DNA of 41,547 bases from Streptomyces poriferorum (GTDB lineage: Bacteria > Actinomycetota > Actinomycetes > Streptomycetales > Streptomycetaceae). Made by a program: the position numbers and the translations under genes. The stretch lies in the NCBI RefSeq assembly GCF_019399235.1, contig NZ_JAELVH010000096.1:1-41547 (forward strand). The letters are read 5' to 3'. The notes beneath the pieces were generated by a model. That model was not told where the DNA came from and searched no databases. It was given only the letters and a program-made list of their open reading frames with translations. How positions within the stretch are numbered: the stretch's first letter is position 1; every line of letters starts with the position of its first letter. This document shows positions 23,026 to 30,723 of the stretch, piece after piece.

Positions 23026-23195
23026 TTCTCGCGCGGCACACGCAGCATCCGTCCGCCTCGGTTCTCGCGCGGCCGTACGGCATCCGTCCGCCTCGGTTCT
23101 CGCGCGGCCGTACGACATCCGTCCGCCTCCGGTCTCACGCGGCCGTACGGCATCCCTCCGCCTCAGTTCTCGCGCGGCACGCGCAGCATCCACAG
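23026..23195. repeat. Five 35-36-bp tandem repeats derived from a gene 3' end
   Basis: Units start at 23026, 23062, 23097, 23132 and 23167 (anchor TTCTCGCGCGG), with spacings 36, 35, 35 and 35. The last unit contains the stop and final codons of the 56-aa membrane gene on the minus strand; the others lie beyond its stop. Units differ by a few substitutions. There are no spacers, so it is not a CRISPR array. Confidence 0.85.
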
Positions 23196-23333
23196 GCCTG
23201 CCGCCGACGCGAGCAGGACCGCGCCCGAGACGACGCTCAGGGCGATGTGCAGCCCTTCCTGACCCACCAGGAAGTTCAGCGAGACGTTCGCGACGAGCGC
23301 GACGAGGAGCACGGTGCGGAGCAGCGGTTTCAC
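23163..23333 (-). CDS. 56-aa two-helix membrane protein
   Basis: Starts at the GTG 23333 (VKPLLRTVLLVALVANVSLN), with GGAG seven bases upstream. A second hydrophobic segment is ALSVVSGAVLLASAAGLWML, ending RVPREN. Two membrane helices with a short loop; function unknown. A longer frame to 23390 adds a basic N-terminus without a ribosome site. The 3' end is copied four more times downstream as tandem repeats, so downstream sequence is in flux while the gene itself is intact. Confidence 0.65.
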   Translation of the reverse strand: MKPLLRTVLLVALVANVSLNFLVGQEGLHIALSVVSGAVLLASAAGLWMLRVPREN

Positions 23334-23533
23334 GGGTTCTCCAGGAGGTCGGGCGGGACGCCGGGCCCCTGCCCGGCTGTGTCCCTCCATCCTTCCGGCG
23401 GACGGACCCGGGCACGAGGGACCGGCCTCCCGGACCCGTGGTGTAGCGGGCTACACCACGGCGCCGACGGCCGCGAGGCCCGCAGGTGTGCGGTCCGGGC
23501 CCGCGGTGACGGGCTATCAGACATGATTCCGTC

Positions 23534-24151
23534 ATGACGACATCACGGGGGAATCGCAAGGGCCGCGACCCCCATACTCCTTACAGGCAAACGCCGTTGG
23601 CCGCAGGACCGCTCCTCGGCTACGGGCAGCCCGGTCCCCCGTACGTCCCCGGGCGGGCGGAGCGGCCCGCGCCCGGGACGCCGCCCCGGGCCGGCGAGAT
23701 GCGCCGGTATCTCGCCGTGGGGCTCGACTGCTACCTCTGCCTGGTCACCAGCGGCTTACTCGTCCGGCCGTACGCACACTCGGCGGCCGTTCCCCAGGTC
23801 GTCGGGCTGCTGATCGGGCCGGTGCTCGTCCTCTCGTTCCTCAACCAGGTCATGCTCACCGCGGTCGTGGGTGCCGGAGTGGGAAAGCTGATCATGGGGA
23901 TACGGGTGGTGAGCCTGCCGGACGTGGGGCGCCCGGGCCCCGTACGGCTGGTGCGGCGCTGGCTGTACGGGCTGTGCTGGCTGCCGCTGCAGCCCTGGTA
24001 CGGGGTGCACGCCCGGCTGGCCGGAGACGGTTCCGGTCCGCGTACGGCCTGCGCGGAAGGCGCCGCCTACAGCGACCCGGCCGGCCTGCGCCAGGTCCGC
24101 CGCACCGATCTGGTGGCGCACCGCCGGGCCGTGGCCGGACGGACCGGCTGA
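23534..24151 (+). CDS. RDD-family membrane protein with a TTA codon
   Basis: A 205-aa protein. It has a Pro/Gly-rich cytoplasmic N-terminus (1-53). The RDD domain begins at MRRYLAVGLDCYLC, with the conserved Arg and Asp in helix 1. It continues through VVGLLIGPVLVLSFLNQVML and GKLIMGIRVVSLP to a third region ending near 165. Function of RDD proteins is unclear; transport is suspected. Codon 75 (23756-23758) is TTA, so translation should depend on bldA. The ATG at 23534 has no ribosome site; a leaderless or short-leader message is possible. Confidence 0.82.
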   Translation: MTTSRGNRKGRDPHTPYRQTPLAAGPLLGYGQPGPPYVPGRAERPAPGTPPRAGEMRRYLAVGLDCYLCLVTSGLLVRPYAHSAAVPQVVGLLIGPVLVLSFLNQVMLTAVVGAGVGKLIMGIRVVSLPDVGRPGPVRLVRRWLYGLCWLPLQPWYGVHARLAGDGSGPRTACAEGAAYSDPAGLRQVRRTDLVAHRRAVAGRTG

Positions 24152-24241
24152 AGGTCCGCCGGGTGGCCTGTGAGCCGCTGGGCCGGCGGATCCGTCGTAC
24201 GGGTCGGGGCCGCCGGCTGGGCGGGCTCGGGTGTCGCCGGG

Positions 24242-24925
24242 TCAGGCCGCGGCGTTCTCCGTGATGGTGACCTTGCCCTTGCGGATGGTCGCCAGGCGCG
24301 GGGCCCTGCGGGCGATCGCGCTGTCGTGGGTGACCATGATGAAGGTGAGCCCGTGCTCCTTCCACAGGGTCTCCAGCACCTCCATGATCTCGTCGCGCAT
24401 GGACTCGTCGAGGTTGCCGGTGGGCTCGTCGGCGAGCAGCACCTTGGGCTGCTTGACCAGGGCCCTGGCGATCGCGACGCGCTGCTGCTGGCCGCCGGAC
24501 ATCTCGCTGGGGAGGTGGGCGAGGCGTTCGCCGAGCCCGACCGAGTCGAGTGCCTCGGCCGCTCTTCTGCGGCGCTCGGACGTCTTGACGCCGAGCGGGA
24601 CGAGGGCGGTCTCGACGTTCTCCTGGGCGGTGAGGGTCGGGATGAGGTTGAAGCTCTGGAAGACGAAGCCGATGTTCTCGGCGCGCACCTTGGTGAGCTT
24701 GGCCTCGCTGAGCTTCGCGAGGTCGACCCCGTCGAGCTCGACGCTGCCGGCGGTGGGGCGGTCCAGGCCGCCGAGCATCTGCAGCAGCGTGGACTTGCCG
24801 CCGCCGGTAGGGCCCTGGATGACCAGGCGGCCACCGTCCTCGATGGTCAGGTCGACGCCGGCGAGCGCGTGGACGGTGGACTTGCCGCGTGTGTACTGCT
24901 TGGTGACGCCTTGAAGCGTGTACAT
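24242..24925 (-). CDS. ABC transporter ATPase (MacB/LolD type)
   Basis: A 227-aa ATPase that pairs with the FtsX-type permease encoded just upstream. Walker A GPTGGGKST (38-46), Q-loop FVFQSFNLIPTLTA, signature EMSGGQQQRVAIARAL, Walker B VLLADEPTGNLD and switch His in VTHDSAIA are all present. This class works by mechanotransmission, coupling ATP hydrolysis to periplasmic or extracellular movement. The ATG at 24925 has GGAGCTGAC upstream. A 122-bp gap with a hairpin separates it from the permease gene. Confidence 0.93.
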   Translation of the reverse strand: MYTLQGVTKQYTRGKSTVHALAGVDLTIEDGGRLVIQGPTGGGKSTLLQMLGGLDRPTAGSVELDGVDLAKLSEAKLTKVRAENIGFVFQSFNLIPTLTAQENVETALVPLGVKTSERRRRAAEALDSVGLGERLAHLPSEMSGGQQQRVAIARALVKQPKVLLADEPTGNLDESMRDEIMEVLETLWKEHGLTFIMVTHDSAIARRAPRLATIRKGKVTITENAAA

Positions 24926-24958
24926 GGGTCAGCTCCTGCTGGGCGGTGATCGCGGATC

Positions 24959-24984
24959 CCGGGCGACCGCCTCGGGGGTCGCCC
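24959..24984 (-). promoter_or_regulatory. Intra-operon hairpin between permease and ATPase
   Basis: CGGGCGACC pairs with GGTCGCCCG across about 8 bases, within the 122-bp gap of the exporter operon. It could attenuate or stabilise the mRNA segment, or terminate part of the transcripts. Confidence 0.4.
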
Positions 24985-25047
24985 GCGGACCGGGGATCGC
25001 TGGGGGACGGGGTACGGGATGCCCGGTCGCCGGTCATCCCGTGCGGG

Positions 25048-26508
25048 CTACTCGACGCGGCGCAGCGCGTCGGCGGGGCGCAGCCGGGACGCGCGCCAGC
25101 CGCCGAAGGCGCCCGCGATCAGTCCGCCCGCCACGGCCAGGCCGACGGCCATCAGGATGACGGAGAGGGAGACGGGTGCGGTCAGCGCGATGTCGAGCGC
25201 CTTGGAGGCGGTCTGCCGGCCGGGGCCGCCCATGCCGCCGCCGCGTCCCGCGCCGCCGCCCGTGGAGCCGAGCTGGGCGGTGAGGGTGGGGCTGACGGCG
25301 GTGACGGCGTAGGCGCCGGCGAGGCCCACCGCGATGCCGAGGACGCCGCCCATCAGGCCGTTGACGAGTGCCTCGCCGATGACCTGGCGGGTGACCCGGC
25401 CGCTCTTCCAGCCGAGTGCCTTGAGCGTGCCGAACTCCCGTACGCGGCGGCTGACCGCGGAGGAGGTGAGGAGGCCCGCCACCAGGAAGGCGGCGATGAG
25501 CACGGCGATGGAGAGCCACTTGCCGACGCTGGAGGCCAGGTCGGAGGCGGTGGAAAGGGAGCCGGACACGGTGTCCGCGAGGTCGGCGGAGGTGGTGACC
25601 GTGGTTCCCGTGATGTTCTTCTGGATCGTGGCCTTGACGCTGTCGATCTGCTGCGAGTCGGCGGCCTTGACGTAGACCGTGGTGACCTTGTCCTTCGAGT
25701 CGGCGAGGGTCTGCGCCTGCTGGAGCGGGATGTACAGGTTCGCGGCCGCGTCACCGCTCTCGGCCGTCGAGACGCCGACGATCGAGAACTTGGTCCCGTG
25801 GATCGTCACCGTCTTGCCGGTCGAGAGTTCCTTCTCCTTCGCGTACGCGGCGTCGACGACGGCCACCTTCGCGTTGGTCTCGGTCGTCTTGAACGTACGG
25901 CCGGTGGTGATCTTCGACGAGGTGAGCGGGCCGAGGTCCTGCTTGGTGACGTCGGTGCCGTAGACGGTGTAGGAGTTGACGTCGAAGGAGGCTCCGCCGC
26001 CCTGGACCTCGCCCTGCGGCTGGGTGCTGCCACCGCCGCCGGGGCCGCCGCGGCCGCCGCCCCCGGTCGTGGCGCTCTCGTCCTGCTTGAACTCGCCGCG
26101 CTTGAACTGGCCGTCCACCTTCATGACGGTCAGGCTCAGCCCGCCGACGGCGTCGGCGACGCCGGTCTGCTTGCCCACCTGGTCGACCGTGGTGGCGGCC
26201 AGGCTCTGGAAGCCCTGGACCATGACGCGGTCGGTGCTCTGCGTCGCGTCGTCGTCGCCGTCCTTGGCGTCGAACTCGAACCTGGGGCGCCCCGTGCCGG
26301 AGCCCGGAGCTGCCGCGGCCTTGGTGACGGTCATGTCCGTGCCGAGGCCGTACAGCGATTCCAGGACCTTGTCCTGGGCCTTGCTCATGCCCGATGAGAC
26401 CGAGCTGACGATGATGACGAGCGCAATGCCGAGGGCGAGCCCCGAGGCGACGACGAGCGCCGCCTTTCTGCGGCGGCGCAGCTCGCGCCGGAGGTAGGTG
26501 AAGAACAT
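25048..26508 (-). CDS. FtsX-like / MacB-type ABC permease
   Basis: A 486-aa membrane protein with one N-terminal membrane helix (ALVVASGLALGIALVIIVSS) and an extracytoplasmic MacB-like domain (about 40-305). The FtsX domain contains three more helices: SIAVLIAAFLVAGLLTSSAV, VNGLMGGVLGIAVGLAGAYA and VSLSVILMAVGLAVAGGLIA. The coupling-helix region SRRVREFGTLKALGWKSGRV contacts the ATPase. The outside domain contains a Gly-rich insert (TTGGGGRGGPGGGGS, about 165), and a second Gly-rich loop (GGGAGRGGGMGGPG, about 430) lies between helices. Both are likely flexible. First gene of the operon. Confidence 0.92.
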   Translation of the reverse strand: MFFTYLRRELRRRRKAALVVASGLALGIALVIIVSSVSSGMSKAQDKVLESLYGLGTDMTVTKAAAAPGSGTGRPRFEFDAKDGDDDATQSTDRVMVQGFQSLAATTVDQVGKQTGVADAVGGLSLTVMKVDGQFKRGEFKQDESATTGGGGRGGPGGGGSTQPQGEVQGGGASFDVNSYTVYGTDVTKQDLGPLTSSKITTGRTFKTTETNAKVAVVDAAYAKEKELSTGKTVTIHGTKFSIVGVSTAESGDAAANLYIPLQQAQTLADSKDKVTTVYVKAADSQQIDSVKATIQKNITGTTVTTSADLADTVSGSLSTASDLASSVGKWLSIAVLIAAFLVAGLLTSSAVSRRVREFGTLKALGWKSGRVTRQVIGEALVNGLMGGVLGIAVGLAGAYAVTAVSPTLTAQLGSTGGGAGRGGGMGGPGRQTASKALDIALTAPVSLSVILMAVGLAVAGGLIAGAFGGWRASRLRPADALRRVE

Positions 26509-26581
26509 GGCGCGAGGCTAGGGACCGCTTGTGATGGTGGGTTAAGGCCACGATGAGAGCGGGATGAGAACAGCCCCGGAA

Positions 26582-26636
26582 CGCCGCAGGCGGGGCTCCG
26601 GGATCCGTGGGGATCGCGGAGCCGCCGCCTGCGGCG
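26582..26636 (-). terminator. Long hairpin after the L,D-transpeptidase gene
   Basis: CGCCGCAGGCGG, GCTCCG and GATCC on the left pair with GGATC, CGGAGC and CCGCCTGCGGCG on the right, with small mismatches and a 4-base loop. It separates the transpeptidase gene from the exporter operon. Confidence 0.75.
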
Positions 26637-26658
26637 TACGGAGCGGGGTGCGGCCGGC

Positions 26659-27915
26659 TCAGGCCTGGGAGCCCGCCGTCCACTCGGCCCAGCTGAGGTT
26701 CCAGCCGTTGAGGCCGTTGTCGGCCTTGATGGTCGCGTCCGGGGAGTTCTTGACGATGACCACGTCGCCGATCATGGAGTTGTTGTAGAACCAGGCGGCG
26801 GGCTCGTTGGGGTCTCCGGCGCCCTTGGCGTCGGAGAGGCCGACGCAGCCGTGGCTGGTGTTGGCGCTGCCGAAGATCGACTTGGCGCCCCAGTAGTTGC
26901 CGTGGATGAAGGTGCCCGACGTGGACAGCCGCATGGCGTGCGGCACGTCCTTGATGTCGTACTCACCCTTGCCGTCGTCGTCGGTGAAGCCGACCGTCGA
27001 GCCGTCCATCCGGGTCTCCTTGAACTTCTCGGAGATCACCATCTGGCCGTTGTACGTCGGGTTGTCCGACGAACCGGCCGAGATCGGGATGGTCTTGATC
27101 GTCTTGCCGTTCTGGGTGACGGTCATCGTGTGCGTCTTGGCGTCCACGGTCGACACCTGGTTGCGGCCGACCTTGAAGGTGACCGTCTTCTGCTGCACGC
27201 CGTAGACGCCGTCCGCGCCCTCGACGCCGTCCAGCGCCAGCTTCAGCGTGACGGTGGAGCCGCCCGTCCAGTAGTCCTCGGGGCGCAGGTCCAGGCGCTG
27301 GGAGTTGAACCAGTGGCCGGCGACCTGCTGGCCGCTGCTGGACGTCACGGTGATGCCGGCCTGGACCGCCTTCTGGTCCGTGATCGGCTTGTTGAAGTTG
27401 ATCGAGACGGGCATGCCGACGCCGACGGTGGAGCCGTCCTCGGGGGTGAAGTTCCCGATGAAGCTGTTGTCCGGCGACACGGTGGTGAAGGAGGAGTTCT
27501 CGTGCGCCTCGCGGCCCTTCGAGTCCTGCGCCGTGGCGTTGATCTTGTACGTGGTCGAACGCTCCAGCTGCGCGTCCGGCTTCCAGCTGGTGCCGTCGGC
27601 GGAAAGGGTGCCCTTGACGCTCTCGCCGGCCGCCGTGGTCATCGTGACGACGGTCAGCTTGCCCTTGGCGACGGTGACCTTGGCGGCGTTGTTGATGCTC
27701 GCGTTGGTCGCGCCGTTCTTCGGCGAGATCGCTATCTGCGCCTCGGAGGCCTCCTCGGCCGCCGCCTTGTCGACCTCGGCGGCCTGTGACTTCTTCGAGC
27801 TGTCGGGGCTGGGGCCGCCGTTGTCGCCGCCGTCGCTGCAGGCCGAAAGCACCAGCACGCCGCCGAGCAGTGCGGACGCGGCCATGAGGCCCTTGCGCCG
27901 TTTGCTGTCCGTCAT
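26659..27915 (-). CDS. L,D-transpeptidase lipoprotein with Ig-like domains
   Basis: Forms 3-3 cross-links in peptidoglycan outside the membrane. The 418-aa precursor has a lipoprotein signal (lipobox LSAC, Cys26) and a Ser/Asp/Lys-rich linker. Two Ig-like domains (about 65-160 and 160-275; HWFNSQRLDLRPEDYWTGG is typical) precede the YkuD catalytic domain (about 275-400). The active site is SHGCVGLSD (Cys357), with HGNYWGAKSIFG upstream. The C-terminal tail WNLSWAEWTAG is usual. This is the layout of mycobacterial LdtMt2. The ATG at 27915 has GGAG eight bases upstream; an ATG five codons earlier is possible. Confidence 0.94.
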   Translation of the reverse strand: MTDSKRRKGLMAASALLGGVLVLSACSDGGDNGGPSPDSSKKSQAAEVDKAAAEEASEAQIAISPKNGATNASINNAAKVTVAKGKLTVVTMTTAAGESVKGTLSADGTSWKPDAQLERSTTYKINATAQDSKGREAHENSSFTTVSPDNSFIGNFTPEDGSTVGVGMPVSINFNKPITDQKAVQAGITVTSSSGQQVAGHWFNSQRLDLRPEDYWTGGSTVTLKLALDGVEGADGVYGVQQKTVTFKVGRNQVSTVDAKTHTMTVTQNGKTIKTIPISAGSSDNPTYNGQMVISEKFKETRMDGSTVGFTDDDGKGEYDIKDVPHAMRLSTSGTFIHGNYWGAKSIFGSANTSHGCVGLSDAKGAGDPNEPAAWFYNNSMIGDVVIVKNSPDATIKADNGLNGWNLSWAEWTAGSQA

Positions 27916-27999
27916 CACACGCTTCTCCATCGTTGCCGAAATCCCCGAAAACCCCGTGCCGGCCCATCGGCCGGCGAAAGCCCGTCAATGCTCCAAGAA

Positions 28000-28014
28000 C
28001 ACCCTGGCAGGGTG
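28000..28014. promoter_or_regulatory. Perfect palindrome CACCCTG-G-CAGGGTG
   Basis: Seven-base arms around a single G, about 85 bases before the transpeptidase start. Arm sequence and position fit an operator. Confidence 0.35.
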
Positions 28015-28167
28015 CCCCGTTCCATATCCGCCTCGGATGTGGGGAACACCACTCATCGACGCGGTGGTGACTGCCGTGGTTCCCGCTGTTCATCACCTAT
28101 GTACCAGCCGGTGCACGACCCGGTTGTACCGCACGTCCGCGATCCGGATCCACCGGCCGCTCACGCG

Positions 28168-28205
28168 CACCGGCCCCGGTCCGCCGAAGCGTGCCGGGGC
28201 CGGTG
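28168..28205 (-). terminator. Terminator of the acidic hypothetical gene
   Basis: CACCGGCCCCGG (28168-28179) pairs perfectly with CCGGGGCCGGTG (28194-28205), loop of 14 bases, 10 bases past the stop at 28216. Confidence 0.75.
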
Positions 28206-28215
28206 TTCCCACCCG

Positions 28216-28653
28216 CTAGGCCCGCCGCTCCGTGCTGCCGTGCTTGTCGTCCTTCTCCCCATTGTGCGGGACGCCGGAGGTGCTCCCGTCGCCGTCTCCC
28301 TCTTCCTCGTCGTCGTAGTCGTCACCGTCCTGGCCGTCATCGAGGTCCCACGCGTCCGGTTCCTCCGGGTCGTAGTCGATGGTCTCGCTGCTCCAGGAGG
28401 CCTGGGTCAGTTCGACCCCGGGAACCTCGCTGACCAGGTCGAACGGGTCGATCAGCGAGGCGAGGGCCTCCGCACCGTCTTCCCGTACCGCGGTCTCGGC
28501 ATGCGTGCGTTCTTCGGCGGACTCCCCGCCGGGCTCGCCGTACTCGGCGGCGAGGCTTTCCAGGGCTGTTCCGCTCAGGGCTTCGGCGTCCGTGATCTCC
28601 AACACCATTTCGACACGAAGGCGAACGAATCGTGATGACTCAGAAGTACTCAT
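28216..28653 (-). CDS. Acidic hypothetical protein
   Basis: A 145-aa soluble protein of unknown function. The N-terminal ~85 residues look folded (FVRLRVEMVLEITDAEALSG; ALASLIDPFDLVSEVPGVEL). The rest is a disordered, extremely acidic tail (WDLDDGQDGDDYDDEEEGDG), ending in a basic stretch. The start is the ATG at 28653 (MSTSESSR); the ribosome site is poor, and the frame is open upstream without coding character. Homologues occur at this place in other Streptomyces, as far as I recall. Confidence 0.78.
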   Translation of the reverse strand: MSTSESSRFVRLRVEMVLEITDAEALSGTALESLAAEYGEPGGESAEERTHAETAVREDGAEALASLIDPFDLVSEVPGVELTQASWSSETIDYDPEEPDAWDLDDGQDGDDYDDEEEGDGDGSTSGVPHNGEKDDKHGSTERRA

Positions 28654-28791
28654 GAGGCGGAGCGTAAGCCGCCTGCCGCCATGGCTTTCCCGCGACCCGC
28701 TGCGTTCATTAGCATCGGTGCAACAGGCCTGAGGGGACCCGGCATTCGGGAAGCCCTCGTACGTACGGCTGCCCCGAGGGGGATCGATTCC

Positions 28792-29073
28792 GTGGCCATC
28801 ACCCGCCGCCCGCTCCTGACCGCCACCGCTGCGGGAACACTGCTCTGCGCCCTGTGGTTCGTGCCGTCCGCCAACGCGGGCGACGCGGCCCCGGGCACGG
28901 CCGGCCACAGCGCCGCCGCCACCGGTCCGGAGTCGGACACCGGCTCGCTCGCCGACACCGGGACCGGCATCGACACGACGCCGTACCTCATCGGCGGGAT
29001 GGCGTTCCTGGGCATCGGAGCGGGCTTCGTGACCTACTCGGGCCGTCGCGGAGGTCCACAGCCGGCCGTGTGA
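28792..29073 (+). CDS. Small LAxTG sortase-E substrate
   Basis: A 93-aa precursor. It has a signal peptide (ITRRPLLTATAAGTLLCALW, cut after SANA at 29) and a short Ala/Gly/Thr-rich mature region of only about 25 residues. The sorting signal is LADTG (53-57), followed by a membrane helix (YLIGGMAFLGIGAGFVTYSG) and Arg-Arg tail. LAxTG is the motif of Streptomyces class E sortases, best known from chaplins. The GTG at 28792 has GAGGGGGA upstream. The anchored product would be tiny, so it may be a surface peptide or coat component. No sortase gene is in the window. Confidence 0.78.
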   Translation: MAITRRPLLTATAAGTLLCALWFVPSANAGDAAPGTAGHSAAATGPESDTGSLADTGTGIDTTPYLIGGMAFLGIGAGFVTYSGRRGGPQPAV

Positions 29074-29087
29074 CCGGCCCCGCACAC

Positions 29088-29115
29088 GGCCACCGGGGCT
29101 CGCTCCCCGGTGGCC
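29088..29115. terminator. Bidirectional terminator between LAxTG gene and hutH
   Basis: GGCCACCGGGG (29088-29098) pairs perfectly with CCCCGGTGGCC (29105-29115) around a 6-base loop, between convergent genes. Confidence 0.85.
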
Positions 29116-29136
29116 GCTCCCGTGCAGGTCATACGG

Positions 29137-30687
29137 TCAGGCCAGCGGCCCCGTGACCGGCTCGACCGCCGAGACGAGCTTGCCCGCCCGGACGAAGGCG
29201 TCCGCCGCGGCCAGGTCCGGCGACAGGAAGCGGTCCGGGCCCGGGCCCTCGACGCCCGCGGCCCGCAGCGCCGCGATGGCGGCGAGCGAGGCGGGGGCCG
29301 GGGTCAGCCCCTGCGCGGCGCGCAGCTCGACGGCGCGGGTCGCCGCGTACAGCTCGACGGCCACGATCCGGGCGAGGTTGTCGACGGCGGTACGGAGCTT
29401 GCGCGCGGCCGACCAGCCCATCGAGACGTGGTCCTCCTGCATCGCGGAGGACGGGATCGAGTCGGCGGAGGCCGGGACGGCGAGCCGCTTCATCTCGCTG
29501 ACCAGGGCGGCCTGCGTGTACTGGGCGATCATCAGGCCCGAGTCGACACCGGCGTCGTCGGCGAGGAACGGCGGCAGGCCGTGCGAACGGTTCTTGTCCA
29601 GCAGGCGGTCGGTGCGGCGCTCGGCGATCGAGCCGAGGTCGGCGGCGACGATCGCCAGGAAGTCCAGGACGTACGCGACCGGCGCTCCGTGGAAGTTGCC
29701 GTTGGACTCGACCCGTCCGTCGGGGAGCACCACCGGGTTGTCGACGGAGGAGGCCAGTTCGCGGTCGGCGACGGTCGCGGCGTACGCGAGGGTGTCGCGG
29801 CCCGCACCGTTGACCTGGGGCGCACAGCGCACGGAGTAGGCGTCCTGGACGCGCGGCGCGTCGTCCTGGTGATGGCCCGTGAGGCCCGAACCGGCCAGCA
29901 CCCGCAGCATGTTGTCGGCGCTGGCGCCCTGGCCGGGGTGCGGGCGGATGGCGTGCAGCTCGGGAGCGAGGACCTTGTCCGTGCCGAGCAGGGCCTCCAG
30001 CGAGAGGGCCGCCGTGATGTCGGCCGAGGTGTACAGGCTGCGCAGGTCGGCGAGGGCCATCACGAGCATGCCGAGCATGCCGTCGGTGCCGTTGAGGAGG
30101 GCGAGGCCCTCCTTCTCGCGCAGCTCGACCGGGGTGATGCCGTGGGCGGCCAGGAGCTCGCCTGCCGGGCGGACGGTCCCGTCGGGGCCCTCCGCGTCGC
30201 CTTCACCCATCAGAGTCAGGGCGCAGTGCGAGAGCGGTGCCAGATCGCCGGAGCAGCCGAGGGAACCGTACTCGTGAACGACGGGTGTGATCCCGGCGTT
30301 GAGTACGTCGGCCATGGTCTGCGCGACCTCGGGCCGCACGCCCGTGTGGCCGGAGGCGACCGTCTTCAGCCGGAGGAACATCAGCGCCCTGACGACCTCG
30401 CGCTCGACCCGCGGGCCCATGCCGGCGGCGTGCGAGCGGACGATGTTGCGCTGGAGCTGGGCACGGAGCTCCGGGCTGATGTGCCGGCTGGCCAGGGCGC
30501 CGAATCCGGTGGAGACGCCGTAGACCGGCTCGGGCTTGGCGGCGAGCGCTTCCACGATCTCGCGGGCGGCGGCCAGGGCGCTCACCGCGGCGGCGGAGAG
30601 CTCGACACGGGCGTTGCCGCGGGCCACGGCGATGACGTCCTGAGCGGTGGTACCGGACGTCCCCACCACGACTGTATGCATATCCAT
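29137..30687 (-). CDS. hutH: Histidine ammonia-lyase
   Basis: Converts histidine to urocanate and ammonia, the first step of histidine degradation. The 516-aa protein is full length. The MIO prosthetic group forms from residues 145-147, here Cys-Ser-Gly in GSLGCSGDLAPL rather than the usual Ala-Ser-Gly; I recall the same in other Streptomyces HutH. The catalytic Tyr lies in EPVYGVSTGFGAL, and NGTDGMLGML and SSAMQEDHVSMG are also conserved. The ATG at 30687 has no ribosome site but a promoter placed for a leaderless message. The hut operon genes of enteric bacteria are absent nearby. Confidence 0.95.
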   Translation of the reverse strand: MDMHTVVVGTSGTTAQDVIAVARGNARVELSAAAVSALAAAREIVEALAAKPEPVYGVSTGFGALASRHISPELRAQLQRNIVRSHAAGMGPRVEREVVRALMFLRLKTVASGHTGVRPEVAQTMADVLNAGITPVVHEYGSLGCSGDLAPLSHCALTLMGEGDAEGPDGTVRPAGELLAAHGITPVELREKEGLALLNGTDGMLGMLVMALADLRSLYTSADITAALSLEALLGTDKVLAPELHAIRPHPGQGASADNMLRVLAGSGLTGHHQDDAPRVQDAYSVRCAPQVNGAGRDTLAYAATVADRELASSVDNPVVLPDGRVESNGNFHGAPVAYVLDFLAIVAADLGSIAERRTDRLLDKNRSHGLPPFLADDAGVDSGLMIAQYTQAALVSEMKRLAVPASADSIPSSAMQEDHVSMGWSAARKLRTAVDNLARIVAVELYAATRAVELRAAQGLTPAPASLAAIAALRAAGVEGPGPDRFLSPDLAAADAFVRAGKLVSAVEPVTGPLA

Positions 30688-30694
30688 ATTCAGA

Positions 30695-30723
30695 AGCGTA
30701 CGGATTGAAACCCTTCATGTCAC
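30695..30723 (-). promoter_or_regulatory. hutH promoter, predicted leaderless start
   Basis: On the minus strand GTGACA (30723-30718, five of six matches to TTGACA), a 17-bp spacer and TACGCT (30700-30695). The expected transcription start falls on or one base before the A of the hutH ATG at 30687. The -35 overlaps the stop of the GGDEF gene. Confidence 0.6.

Larger units (their letters stand above)
27916..28215. other. Intergenic region upstream of the L,D-transpeptidase gene
   Basis: About 300 bases without a gene. It contains the 15-bp palindrome at 28000-28014, the terminator of the acidic-protein gene at 28168-28205, and AT-richer sequence around 28030-28130 that probably includes the promoter. 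Confidence 0.5.

Noticed and set aside
23026..23195. CRISPR array
   Set aside because: The 35-bp repeats are directly adjacent without spacers, and no cas genes are present.
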